Positions 46,706 to 57,194 are shown, counted from the first letter of the stretch. The stretch is DNA of 64,000 bases from Sabellastarte sp. h YS-2021 (GCA_964017235.1 OZ024935.1:36683596-36747595); one strand, 5' to 3'. Numbers and translations: made by a program. Notes: generated by a model from the letters alone, not told the origin.

Positions 46706-47850
46706 CAGAGAGAATTGCTGCCCCTCAGCGGTCATCAACAAGGACCATCTATAGGTCAAAGTGGGCCCTATTTGAAAAATGGTGCAGAGAAAATTCGGTG
46801 GATTTCTCCACTCCATCTGTGAAACAAATCTCAGATTTTTTCATGTACCTGTACCAAGACTTAAACAGGCGCCCCTCGACCATTGGTGGTTACAGGACTG
46901 CAATCGTTGACACTTTGGGCCCAACGGCCCAACACATTGCACACAATGCAGACCTTCATAGGTTACTCTCCAGTTTTCACAGGGATCGTCCTAAAAGTTC
47001 CAGAAATTTACCCAAGTGGAACCTTTCTGTTGGCCTTAACGAGCTCACCAAAGCACCATTTGAGCCCATGAAAGACTCAGACCTCAAACATCTTACTCTC
47101 AAAACTGCTTTCTTGCTAGCCTTGGCCTCCGGCAAGCGCCGCAGCGAAATCCATGCCTGGGTCGCGAACAAAGTATCTAATTTAGGCCAATGGGAAAAGG
47201 TGGCCTTGTTCCCTTCTTCTGATTTCATAGCCAAAAACCAACTAGCAAGAGAAGGTTCTCAAAGTGTGTCACCAGTGACTATCCCTGCTTTGACTACCAT
47301 TGTAGATAGACAGTTTAAGGAAGACAGGACCCTGTGTCCCGTGCGGGCCCTGAGGTTTTATTTGGACCGAACTAAAGACCTGAGAGGGTCTCGTTCTCTC
47401 CTTTTCATCTCCTTTAAGAAAGGACATACCTCAGACATCAGACCCGCTACACTCTCTTCATGGTTGAAACAAACCATCCTACTTTGTTACAAACAAGCAG
47501 ATCAACAAGCCTTGGACTTGGTCCAAGTCAAAGCGCATGACATCCGGGCCTTCGCGGCCTCTAAGGCCTTTTACGGTGGGGTATCGGTGGACCAAATCAT
47601 GCAAGCCTGTCACTGGAAAGCTCACAACACATTCACAAATTTTTACCTAAAAGACCTTACTTGGTTGGACACCGACAACAATATGTATCTGGGACCCGTG
47701 GTGGCGGCACAACAAGTCCTAGATCCTTCCCCTCAGACCAGTTGTCCTCGGAAAGAAAAAAGGGGGGGGGGGCACATCCGCTACAATCAAGTCTTCAGGA
47801 GTCTCTCCCAGGATCTAGGTATTCCTTTACCTTCAAGATGTTACGGGTAA
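46252..47850 (+). CDS. DIRS tyrosine recombinase
   Basis: The open frame spans 532 residues. The N-terminal part overlaps the RNase H frame, so the true start is uncertain, and clear recombinase similarity begins near residue 160 (RTIYRSKWALFEKWC, the SAM-like core-binding domain). The catalytic domain shows R296/R297 (SGKRRSE), H429-x-x-R432 (HDIRAF), H454-W455 and the nucleophile Y465 (TNFYL), the complete set expected of tyrosine recombinases. It would join the circular DIRS DNA to the target by strand exchange through a 3'-phosphotyrosine. No stop or shift interrupts the domain, in contrast to gag and RT upstream. A homopolymer of about 10 G at 47762-47771 lies near the C-terminus and could alter the tail. 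Confidence 0.85.
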   Translation: MVSAPTGLQANLPEVVHPSCRLIRHSPESQTPSICVSYPRPKGLGHRCSEHKLDQPHGLRLPSYGSPSQGDPKVQAMPLPDHRDSPRLARDALVLGPSAALNRDPTTTPSVNDPTQTVPQVCVPQQPTTAEPPRLVSRSGQLQEQGFSVEVTERIAAPQRSSTRTIYRSKWALFEKWCRENSVDFSTPSVKQISDFFMYLYQDLNRRPSTIGGYRTAIVDTLGPTAQHIAHNADLHRLLSSFHRDRPKSSRNLPKWNLSVGLNELTKAPFEPMKDSDLKHLTLKTAFLLALASGKRRSEIHAWVANKVSNLGQWEKVALFPSSDFIAKNQLAREGSQSVSPVTIPALTTIVDRQFKEDRTLCPVRALRFYLDRTKDLRGSRSLLFISFKKGHTSDIRPATLSSWLKQTILLCYKQADQQALDLVQVKAHDIRAFAASKAFYGGVSVDQIMQACHWKAHNTFTNFYLKDLTWLDTDNNMYLGPVVAAQQVLDPSPQTSCPRKEKRGGGHIRYNQVFRSLSQDLGIPLPSRCYG

Positions 47851-48239
47851 GGTCATTTTATTTTTTAATTATCAGGTAATTTCTATTAAGGACTTATTCA
47901 GTTGTCGTTAATCTCATATTTCAGGTTAAAAATTTCATGAGATTCCCAACCACTGGGTTGGTCAGTCACACGTGAAGGTCTACTAGGGACCCTTAGACCT
48001 CGAAGTGAGCACCGCTGCACTTCCGTCCTACTACCAAACATCTGGACAGTTTTAGCACTGTCCCTTTTTTACTTAGGTTTTTTGGCTCGTTACAGGCCCG
48101 ATCTTCGGGATCGGGGCACTGTAAAAGGGACTCCGACTGGTATTTCTGGCACTATTCTGTATATACTAATTCAAATCTTAGAAAAAAAATGACATATCTT
48201 CCAGTCTCAGCTGTAATCCCGCCACCGGGCGGTTGAATT
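47851..48239 (+). other. DIRS 3' untranslated region with a stable hairpin
   Basis: Contains CCCGATC-TTCGG-GATCGGG near 48097-48115, a stem that could act in RNA folding or termination. Nothing coding. Confidence 0.5.
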
Positions 48240-48344
48240 CAGCATTAAGTCCCACATGGTAAGCTATTGTAGTGTAATAAAATTGAAAATTTTAATTACT
48301 TAAATGTAGCTTTTATAAGCTACAAGCTTACCATGTGGGACTTA
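48240..48344 (-). repeat. DIRS internal complementary region
   Basis: 48240-48272 is the reverse complement of the element's left tip (ATTACGCTACAATAGC... to GCTG, 42766-42800). 48279-48344 is the reverse complement of its right tip (48535-48600). The region is thus the complement of the right end joined to the left end, the template thought to guide circle formation in DIRS-1. Confidence 0.85.
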
Positions 48345-48405
48345 GGAGAGTCCCACCCTGCCTCCCCGCTGTTTACAGCTGAGGGGTAGGTTTAATAAAA
48401 AATTT

Positions 48406-48554
48406 CAACGAGAAAGTAGGGCGATTGGTCAGAAGTTATCACGTGACGACAACTACCAGTATATCCGGTGGCTAACAAGAACGATCTTTTTTTCTAAGAC
48501 GTTGGCCCGGGGTGTGGCAACCCGAGAACAGCATTAAGTCCCACATGGTAAGCT
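48406..48554 (-). repeat. DIRS right inverted terminal repeat
   Basis: Inverted partner of 42779-42927. It is followed by a 46-bp tip (48555-48600) that is not in the left repeat but is represented in the internal complementary region. Confidence 0.9.
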
Positions 48555-48835
48555 TGTAGCTTATAAAAGCTACATTTAAGTAATTAAAATTTTCAATTTT
48601 CCTAAGATAAAACACATCAAATAATTATAAAGGAAATATGTCTTCAGTAGAATATTTTGAGTAGAAATAAAGTGTCACAAGACACAGAAAATTATTGTGG
48701 TTATTTGATAAATTAGTCTGAGCTTGGTCTTAGCCAAGTCACCTTTTGTTAAGTCCATTTAAGTCCCTCATTTGCAAAAACAAAAGGCTCAGATTTAAGT
48801 CCATGATTTATATGTTTAGCCAAAAACCGGCACCA

Positions 48836-48991
48836 AGTGTATGTACTGGTATTTTTGTACCACTTGAAAATATTGCCATTCATAAAGTCATGTAAATTTT
48901 TGTCAATTGTTGCACATGCTTCTTACACCATAGATTCTGTTTTACTAGTGCTTGGTCATCTTGTTGCTAGGGTTACTATTTCCTGTATAAT
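48836..48991. other. Short spacer between nested block and pearl-like element
   Basis: No recognised feature. Confidence 0.4.
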
Positions 48992-50043
48992 ACAAGGCCA
49001 CTGCCGCAGCGGTTATCTCCCGTCTTAGAATCAGTAATAATGGAGAACTAAAGGAGACATAAGGCCTTTGTAGTAAGAAAACCCCACTTGACATTGAAAA
49101 AGGTGTCAAAGGTAAAAGTCAGCAATTGGAAAATAGTCCCAGGCCTTGACTTCGTATAAGTCGTTTTCACATTTGGAACCCATATAGCAATGATAAGGGA
49201 TATAAGGCCTTTTTAATAGGATAATCCAATTTATCATGTGATATGACGGCCATTTTGTTTTTGAAACTAGGCTAAATTACTATCAGGCTAGCTTTCCTAG
49301 CCATATATATTTTGCGCATATTTGATGAACCTAGCTGCAATATTTCAAGTTTTAGAGCATTGTAATGATTTTTAAATAATTGGCTATGGCGGCCATTTTG
49401 TTTTTCAAAATAAGGCCAAAATTTTTCTCAGGCAAAACATTTGAAGGCCAGGACTTTTGATGGTCTGTCTTTATATTCTGAAGCCATAGCACCAATAATA
49501 AGGGAGAAATAAGGATGTTTTAGTGTGATGACCTCATTTAAGCTTGAAGCAGGGGTCAAAGGTCAAATTCAACACCTGGAAAAGATTCCCAGGCCATGAC
49601 TTCCTACAAGTTGTTTTCACACACCGAACCTCTAGGAGCAATATTTGGGGAGATATAAGGCCTTTTAATAGGATAACCCTGTTTGACATTAAACATGTGA
49701 TATGGCGGCCATTTTGTTTTTTGAACTAGGCCAAAATTACTATCAGGCTAGCTTTTCTAGCCATATAGTTTTTGTGCAGATTTGATGAGCACCTTTAATG
49801 ATTTTCAAACAATAAGTTATGGTGGCCATTTTGTTTTTCCAAATGAGGCTAAAATTTTGCAGAGACAGGTTTTCATAGCCATAAACATTCCCTGCAAATT
49901 TGGTGAATATATCTTTATAAATGAATGAGATATTAAGGTTTATGCAAAAACGTGACGAACGGACGGACGCACAGACGGACGGACAGACGGAAGGTGTTTT
50001 ATAATCTCCCGACCACGGCCTTCGGCCGCAGGCGGGAGATAAT
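48992..50043 (+). mobile_element. Pearl-like/Helitron-like non-autonomous element, copy A
   Basis: It begins ACAAGGCCACTGCCGCAGCGG. The core is two tandem units of about 455 bp, each with ATAAGGCCTTTTTAATAGG and ATGGCGGCCATTTTG. Then comes a degenerate (ACGG)n tract (49953-49991) and a terminal hairpin (50004-50040, ATCTCCCG/CGGGAGAT with inner CGGCC/GGCCG). Tandem core plus ACGG microsatellite is the layout of bivalve pearl elements. No ORF of interest. An inverted copy lies at 53129-54146. Confidence 0.75.
50004..50040. repeat. Terminal hairpin of copy A
   Basis: ATCTCCCG pairs with CGGGAGAT (8 bp), then an ACCA/CAGG internal loop, then CGGCC-TTC-GGCCG. The same hairpin bounds copy B at 53131-53167 with changes mostly in unpaired or paired-partner positions. 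Confidence 0.85.
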
Positions 50044-51184
50044 AAGGCCAGTCATTTGTCAGTCTGTAATAGGAATTGCATCCTTTTAGCACTGTCTTGC
50101 TTTATATTCAGGTGAACACTATTAAGTTGAACTTCAAGGGGCAAGGAAAATAGACCAGGATTTCCAGATTGCAGGTAAATGTCAATGGAAAAGGCCCCCA
50201 GAAGAACTTCTCCTTATAATTGGCATTCACATAAACAATTTTCTTTTCTCATGCAGCAATTGCTGCACTGAACAAAGTATGGCTGATGGTAAATCTGGGC
50301 TCACCCTATTTTTCTAGTAGTCCTTGGTAATCAGAAGGTTGTTGTAACAGTCAGTGTCTAATCATAGTTTTATTCTGGATTGGCTGATCTTATTTTATAT
50401 CTTATCTACAGATGTATTGTAATTCACATGATTATATGCCTGAATGATCTCAGAGAGAAAAAAAATCAGCAGGTTTGATGCAGAGTGCTTAGATAATCTA
50501 TACATCTTCCAAAAGAGAAAAACCTAAAAAAACTTTGGCGATAGAGAAGAGAGATGATAGTCTTTAAGAGCTTGGTTATAACAAAGATAACATTTGCTGC
50601 CCCAAAATACTACTCACTGTGTAGGCAGTAGCTGCTTTCTTTATTGGTCGGGTGTTTTTTTATCTGTGAAAATATTAAACCATTAATTTGCAATTTTTCT
50701 TTGTAAAATTGCAATTTTCGTCAGGTTTGCTGCTTTGTGGCTTTGAACTGTTGTTGAAAAGGATTAAACAAAACCAATCTGCAAATTATTTTGTAAAGTT
50801 ATCCAAAGGTTGTTTGAACATATTCCATTTTTAATGCTTGAAAGGTTCATTTTATTGCGTTGAAGCAGTTGAAGTATGTTTGTAAGAAAATATTAATACA
50901 CTAAGATATTTGACATGCGGTTTTAATTTATCCATGGATGGGATTGAGAAGCTTCTGAGTAGTTTAAATATGTCGTGTTTTGTTTATGAAAACAAAAATT
51001 GTAAGTCCAGTGCTTAAAGTAGTAGTGAGTTTATTTCAAATATTCAAAAGACTTTAAAAGGCAGGGAGTCGTAATTTTTTTTTTGTACTTAGTTTTGTCA
51101 CACTGATGGAGTACTGAGATCTCACTATATTTAAGCACAATTTTAAGACACCGTAATACCTATCATACATTACAAGTTTTTAAA
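50044..51184. other. Non-coding stretch
   Basis: A perfect 16-bp palindrome TGCAGCAATTGCTGCA lies at 50252-50267. Otherwise nothing is supported. Confidence 0.4.
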
Positions 51185-51418
51185 GGGGCCACGGTGGCAG
51201 AATGGTAACACTCTCGCCTCCCACCTCTGAGACCGCGGTTCAGTTCCCTGTCCGACCTCAAGTGGGAAAGCTGATAGTTGCTTGCCGTTGGTCGGCAGTT
51301 TACAGTACAGAACCTTGACCAACTGTATGTACTGGTTTCCTCTGTGCCCACAAAACGACCCTTCGTGATATGACCCATACAGTGTTGAAAGCGATGTAAA
51401 ACCCTGAATAAATAAAAT
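51185..51418 (+). mobile_element. tRNA-derived SINE, family 1, copy 2
   Basis: Full structure on the plus strand: GGGGCCACGGTGGCAGAATGG (A-box region), GCGGTTCAGTTCCC (B-box region), body with TTGCTTGCCGTTGGTCGG, and tail CTGAATAAATAAAATA. The flanks TACAAGTTTTTAAAG and TACAGGTTGTAAAG may be a worn target duplication. Confidence 0.85.
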
Positions 51419-53128
51419 ACAGGTTGTAAAGCAAGGAATATGTATAATCTGATTTATTAGCACAGTTTATGTCAATTTTATTGACTAAATGCTGAATATT
51501 CACTGTAGTAGTTCTGATCTCAGCAATAAGAAAATGCCAAAGCAACAATTTTGTGCAAAAAATGTATCTTATCAGTTAACGACCAACAGTTTGGTGTCTG
51601 GGGTTTCAGAAAGTAATTTCTAATCTGCCAGATTTTGGGCAAATTGCATTGATGCCAGTGAGTGATATGAAGAATCAATATTTGTATAAGCTATGATAGG
51701 TCAGATCATCAGTACATTGCATTCCCTTGTTTTCAATTACCATGCTGATCAGAAATCCCCTATCCATGAAATGAAGGTTGGATCCAGTGGCCTCAAGGAT
51801 CAAGAACTCCATTTTTCCTTGACAATGGGAGAGAGCGCAAAAGCACAAGCAAACATTTTCTTTTCACCAGATTCTACGTTACCGCAAAGAATAAAAAAAA
51901 TTGTATACTACAGCATGTCTACCACAATTTTTCATTGATATTTTTGATAAGATATATTGCAAACATGATAATATGGAAATGTATACAGTAAATTAACGGC
52001 AGGAGAAAAGAATAACACCTTTAGCATTTAACAATACAGGGTTTCTACAACTGTGTAAATTAAGATTTTTGAAACAAAATCAGTGGTTATATCAACATTA
52101 ATTTTATGTCTATCTTGTTCAAAGTTTTGTCCATGTTAATTAAAATTACAACACACAGTTCAGTAGCACCAATATCAATGTATCAAGTGTTTGAAGGGAT
52201 TTTACAGGTTTTTAATGATATTTTTCCAAACTGACCATTTTCTCCCAGAAGAAACACTTTTATTATTTAACTTCAAAAGCATCTCTTGCCATGGAGTAAA
52301 AATCTTGAAATACAAAAGAATCCTGTAAAATCTATGAGACATAGCAAACTTCTTGAATTCCAAATAACAGCATTAATGTAGGCGTCCATGTACGTGGGTG
52401 CAGTATGCAGCTTGTTGGTGCGGCTTGCAGTGAAAAGTGCAGTTACTATAGTTATAGTGAGAATGTTTTCATATACATGACTTGCAAGCATGGCTTGTGG
52501 GTTCAGGCTGCGGCTTGCATTTATTTTTGGTCAGGGATTGAATTTTGCCGCAAGCTGCAAACTACCACAAGCGACAGAGCACATATTTCTGCAAATATTT
52601 TAAGGTTATTTGGTATCAAGACTTGCTTCTTATTAAATTGAACACAATGGAGAAGAACTTTTAAAATTCGGCAACAGATAAGAAAGTTATGGTCTGTTAA
52701 AGAATAACTGATTATCTATGTTAATTTATTTATCGCGAAACCACTGCAAGTTTACCACACACAAGCCACATACCACACCCACATATATGGATGCCTATAC
52801 TAACATTACAAGAGCATTGAAGAGCCAATACCCCTGTCAAGGCCCAATGCCTCCAGTATTACTTAAGATTACATGATCCTTTAAAATCCTGTAAACCTGT
52901 TAGCTCCAGAATTGGTCGTGGATCATTCCTAAACTTAAAAGAATTCTATGTTAAATCAAGACTCACCTACTGTGAAAATTTCATTTAAATCCGCGGAGAA
53001 GTTTTTTTCATAATGTAATAAACATACAAACCAACAAACAAATAAAATGTAATGATCACATTACCTCTTTAGTAGGGGTAACAATAAACATTTATTAGCC
53101 CTGTTCTTGTGTGTGCATCGTAACTTTA
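51419..53128. other. Non-coding stretch with a module fragment
   Basis: 52965-53050 (CACCTACTGTGAAAATTTCA, AAATCCGCGGAGAAGTTTTT, then ACAAACCAACAAACAAAT) is a reverse-sense variant of the recurrent ATAACTC module and its GT-rich tract. The rest shows no supported feature. Confidence 0.45.
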
Positions 53129-54146
53129 TTATCTCCCGCCTGCGGCCAAAGGCCATGGTCGGGAGATTATAAAATGCCTTCCGTATGGGCGTGCATGCGT
53201 GTGTCCGTCCATTCATCACGTTTTTTCATAAACCTTAATATCTCATTCATCTATGAACATCTTCACCAAATTTGCAGGGAATGTTTATGGCTATGAAAGC
53301 CTGTCTCTGAAAAATTTTAGCCTCATTTTGAAAAACAAAATGGTCGCCATAGCTAATTGTTTGAAAATCGTAAAGGTGCTCTAAATTTTGAAATATTCCA
53401 GCTAGCTTCATCGAATTTGCACAAAAGATATATGGCTAGAAAAGCTGTCAAACAGGGTCATTCTATTAAAAAGGCCTTATATCTCCCCTTATATTGCTCT
53501 TCGAGGTTCAGAATGTGACAACAGCTTGTACGAAGTCATGGCCTGGGAATCTTTTCCAGGTGTTGAATTTGACCTTTGACCCCTGCTTCAAGCTTAAATG
53601 GGGTCGTCACACTAAAATGTCCTTATTTCACCCTTATTATTGGTGCTATGGCTTCAGAATATAAAGACAGACCATCAAAAGTCCTGGCCTTCAAATGTTT
53701 TGCTTGAGAAAAATTTTGGCCTTATTTTGAAAAACAAAATGGCCTCCATAGCCAATTATTTAAAAATCATTAAGATGCTCTAAAACTTGAAATATTGCAG
53801 CCAGGTTCATCAAATATGCACAAAATATATATGGCTAGGAATCTTAGCCTGATAGTAATTTGGCCTAGTTTTGAAAACAAAATGGCTGTCATATCACATG
53901 TTAAATGGGATTTTCCTATTAAAAAGGCCTTATATATCCCTTATCATTGCTACTAGGGGTTCCACATGTGAAAACAACTTAAAGGAAGTCAAGGCCTGAG
54001 ACTCTTTTCCAATTGCTGACTTTTACCTTTGACCCCTTCTTCAATGTCAAGTGGGGTTATCTTACTACAAAGGCCTTATATTTCCTTTATTTCTCCATTA
54101 TTACTGATTCTAAGGCGGGAGATAACCGCTGCAGCAGTGGCCTTGT
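53129..54146 (-). mobile_element. Pearl-like/Helitron-like non-autonomous element, copy B
   Basis: Reverse-complement copy of 48992-50043: terminal hairpin at 53131-53167, worn (ACGG/TCCG) tract near 53205-53220, two tandem core units, and the other terminus GCTGCAGCAGTGGCCTTGT at 54128-54146. Similarity runs the full length with scattered substitutions. Confidence 0.75.
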
Positions 54147-55541
54147 TCTCTGTAATTATACAGATCAAACAGATTCAAGTTTGATATACCTACATATTTT
54201 TACCACTCTTTCATTTCATTTCAGTTACATTCAAAGTGTGAAATAGATTGATAGCTATGAAAATAGGGGTATGGACATTTTGTACCAGAACAATTCATAA
54301 AAATGAGCAGAATCAAACAATAGGAAGGCAGTACTAGTCATTTTATGTCATTTTTGGCCTTGTTTCAACAGTCTTCCAGATAAATCTATCATGGTTATCA
54401 TACAGTAGCTGTCTTGAGAAAGGTAAGAGATTGGTGAAAAGTTTGAATAGTGTTTGCTATGTAATTACGGGGAAGGAAGCTTAGCGTTTGTAATTCCTTC
54501 AAAAAGCATACAAATATTTGGATCTTGTAGGTAATTGACTGAATTCTGCCAGATTTTTTAAATAAGTTACGCATCATCGTGCAATGTGTAAGCCATTAGC
54601 AGGTTATTATCTTCATCCAAGCAGAAAATATTATTAGTAATAATAGCAACAATCTGTTTTGTTTTTGTGTGAACAAAGAAAAGTCTATTTTTACTTTGTG
54701 AGTTCAAAAATGATTAGGTCACTTAGCCTCTATTTCATCAACACTGATCACTGATTTTTAATTTATTTTAGATTTGTCTGTTATCTACTTATCGATTACC
54801 AATGTTATCCAGTGAAAAGTAAAACTGATATGCTTTGCACTCACCAACATAAAGAAAAACTTCAATTAAGATGACATCAGCGGATCAGTGCAAACAGTCC
54901 TTCACTTTTACATATTTTTTGTCTATGCAGAGTGTGAGCTAGCCTTGGGTAAGGATTTATTTTTACCAAAAGGCTTTACTTTTTCCAAAAGCCTTTTCAA
55001 ACATATCAACAAAGGCTTGTAAATCACTCATATATGGTGAAAGATATCGACTAATATATTAGGCTTTCATAATTCTAAAAGTCAGCATATTGTATATTTT
55101 GTAAACTGATAAGTGTTTGTTTTTTCAGTTGCCAACAAACTATATCTGGAAGGCTGTACTAAAGCTATTTACAAGCTCTTGACCACAAGGGAGGGAAAGT
55201 ATTTTATAAAATTGACTCAATACTAATCTATTAGCCTTGTTGTAAGGCTAGTCTTCCTTTTCTCAGGTATTTCATTTTCGTGGGTGGATAAAAAGCCTGG
55301 TGGAAAAATGCTCAGTCTTGAGGATACAGAAAACTGAAAAGTGAAAAATGCCTGGTACTGTAATATTGAAAAATGGTCAGTCTTGAGAAAAGTGAAAAAT
55401 GTCTGGTACTGTAATATTGGTTTTATGTTTGTCAAGGGCATACCACCAATACCTTTGGAATTGAGTCCATATCTGTCCATATTTGCTGTTGTTTTTCTTT
55501 AGACAGAAAACAACCACCCTAGTGAACGCCTCCATTATAAT
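54147..55541. other. Non-coding stretch
   Basis: AGCCTTGTTGTAAGGCTAG near 55233 resembles the foldback motif at 35901. A short duplication AAAATGCTCAGTCTTGAG / AAAATGGTCAGTCTTGAG lies at 55306 and 55370. No gene. Confidence 0.4.
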
Positions 55542-55811
55542 ACCTGTAGAAGAATTTTTTATTTATTTTTTATTTATTTGGGGTTTTACGTCGCTTTCAA
55601 CACTGTACAGGTCATATCACGACGGGTAGTTGGAAGGGCAGAGGAAACCAGTACATACAGTTGGGCAAGGTTCTGTACTGTAAACTGCCGACCAACGGCA
55701 AGCAACTACCAGCTTTCCCACTTGAGGTAGAGTGGTGAACCGAACCCTGGCCTCAGAGGTGGGAGGCGAGGGTGTTACCACTCTGCCACCATGGCCCCAC
55801 CTGTAGAAGAA
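55542..55811 (-). mobile_element. tRNA-derived SINE, family 1, copy 3, with 13-bp target duplication
   Basis: The SINE occupies 55555-55798 in reverse sense. The flanks ACCTGTAGAAGAA at 55542-55554 and 55799-55811 are identical, a clear target-site duplication from LINE-mediated insertion. The head (GGGGCCATGGTGGCAGAGTGG, minus strand), body and A-rich tail are complete, making this the best-preserved copy. Confidence 0.9.
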
Positions 55812-56035
55812 AGCCAAAGCCCAAATTTCAGTTGAAATGGAGCTTATCTCCCAGTTTACATCGATACAATGCTTTTCTCCACCCTCTGATAATATTGGGG
55901 AAATACTTTTTTCCACAGATGCAAAATAGGTTTATTTTTCTCCAAAGACTTTCTTCCGGGAGGTGTTTCTTCTTCATTTGTTTTAAATAACATTCCAGTG
56001 CTGACAAACAAATTTCAAATATTTGCAATATCTGA

Positions 56036-56338
56036 CACTTTGGCCTAGTGGGTAACACACTAGCCTTGGAATACAGAGGAGTTGAGTTCAATCCCAGGTA
56101 CAGGCAGATACATAGTGGCTCAGATGACCACTTAAAATGGCGGTCCTCTTTCATTGAGTCCTGTCTCCAGTGGCAGGTTAAAGAACCTCAAGGATGTTAA
56201 TAAATGGTCATCCTTGAGCCTCTGTTTTTCAGTTGGGAATGTCAGTAATTGGAGAATTGGACAGTCGGATTGGTCATGTAGCACTTTGAGTCCTGTATTA
56301 TCTGGAGTTATTACGCTGAGTATAAATACAAATACCAA
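56036..56338 (+). mobile_element. tRNA-derived SINE, family 2, copy 3, uninterrupted
   Basis: The head has TGGCCTAGTGGGTAACACAC (A box) and GAGTTGAGTTCAATCCC (B box). The body has ATACATAGTGGCTCAG, AAATGGCGGTCCTC, CAGTGGCAGGTTAAAGAACC and CCTTGAGCCTCTG. The tail is GCTGAGTATAAATACAAATA. It serves as the reference for the copies at 15187 and 39657. Confidence 0.85.
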
Positions 56339-57194
56339 AAATTACACAAGATAAATATATTTTTTTGTATTTTACCTCAGGAAAGGCTAGTGTCACTGTC
56401 AAGAGAATTGGCCCGATATCTCCTTATATTTGCTGTATTGTGTCTGTGATTATGCCCCTTGCATGCTTGGAGGGAAAAGTATGTAATTTACATAACCCAA
56501 AAAGAAATGCAAAATATATTATAATTCATTTTTATAAAAGTTGCATTTTCTTTTTTGGCTAAGTATATATAAATGTATAGATTTTAAATTTGTGGATAAG
56601 ATAAATGTTCTTGTAAATACACTATATATTCACCAGTTACATGATTCACATCAGGGCAAGGCTAGTAGCTTCAGGATTGGCTCCATATCTCCCCTCATAT
56701 CTCTACATGTTGTCTCTGATTCTCTCCCTAGGGGGATGTGTATGTGCTATAAATGTCCAGTACTGACCCTCCCACTCAGACAACCAGCCTCCTACACTGT
56801 CATTAACACCTGATGCTCCTGATATCTTCTTCAGTGCCCAGGTCATAGCCTTCCAAGGGACTCCTTGAACTGGTTTGCATCTCTTGATAGTAAAGAACCT
56901 GTTAGTTGTTAAATAACTTTACTATCCAAGCATTTAGCCTTGTACTTATCTTCTTTACTGCTCAGTCTTGAACTTTTCAATGTTTGGTATTTACATCCAG
57001 TAGTTTAGTGGTTTAGCTCATTACTGTTTAGGCCCTTTTCTATATATTTTTGGCATAAGCTGGACATCAAGTTTAAAATCAGGGAGGGGATTGAGATAAG
57101 TGATGAAATACCAAATTTATGAATCACCAAGTCTTACTCCAAGGGACCCTCAGACCTGGTTTATATGTCAATAACTTAAGTAACATCTATTCTT
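56339..57194. other. Non-coding stretch
   Basis: Two related segments (GGAAAGGCTAGTGTC... and GGCAAGGCTAGTAGC..., each followed by ATTGG.CC.ATATCTCC) at 56380 and 56654 indicate an old tandem duplication of about 275 bp. No gene. Confidence 0.45.

Larger units (their letters stand above)
42766..48600 (+). mobile_element. DIRS-type (tyrosine recombinase) retrotransposon
   Basis: 5.8-kb element with 149-bp inverted terminal repeats (42779-42927 and 48406-48554, nearly identical), short unpaired outer tips, and an internal complementary region at 48240-48344. Gene order is gag-like, RT/RNase H, tyrosine recombinase. DIRS elements copy through RNA but integrate a circular DNA with a recombinase instead of an integrase, leaving no target duplication, and none is seen here. 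The gag and RT frames are broken while the recombinase frame is open. Confidence 0.9.
41925..48835 (-). mobile_element. MITE copy 2, interrupted by MITE copy 1 and a DIRS element
   Basis: Three separated pieces align in order to the reverse complement of the MITE at 42075-42652: 41925-42074 (...TTTTTCTCCACTTCA), 42653-42765 (GAATTGAAATGGCTG... CAAGGTTTTCCATTGC) and 48601-48835 (CCTAAGATAAAACAC... TTGGCCAAGTCACC-like words, TAAGTCC repeats). The piece boundaries coincide with the ends of the two inserted elements. Confidence 0.7.

Noticed and set aside
51185..51260. Functional tRNA gene
   Set aside because: A- and B-box words are present, but the rest does not form a cloverleaf and the sequence continues into a dispersed SINE body seen in three copies.
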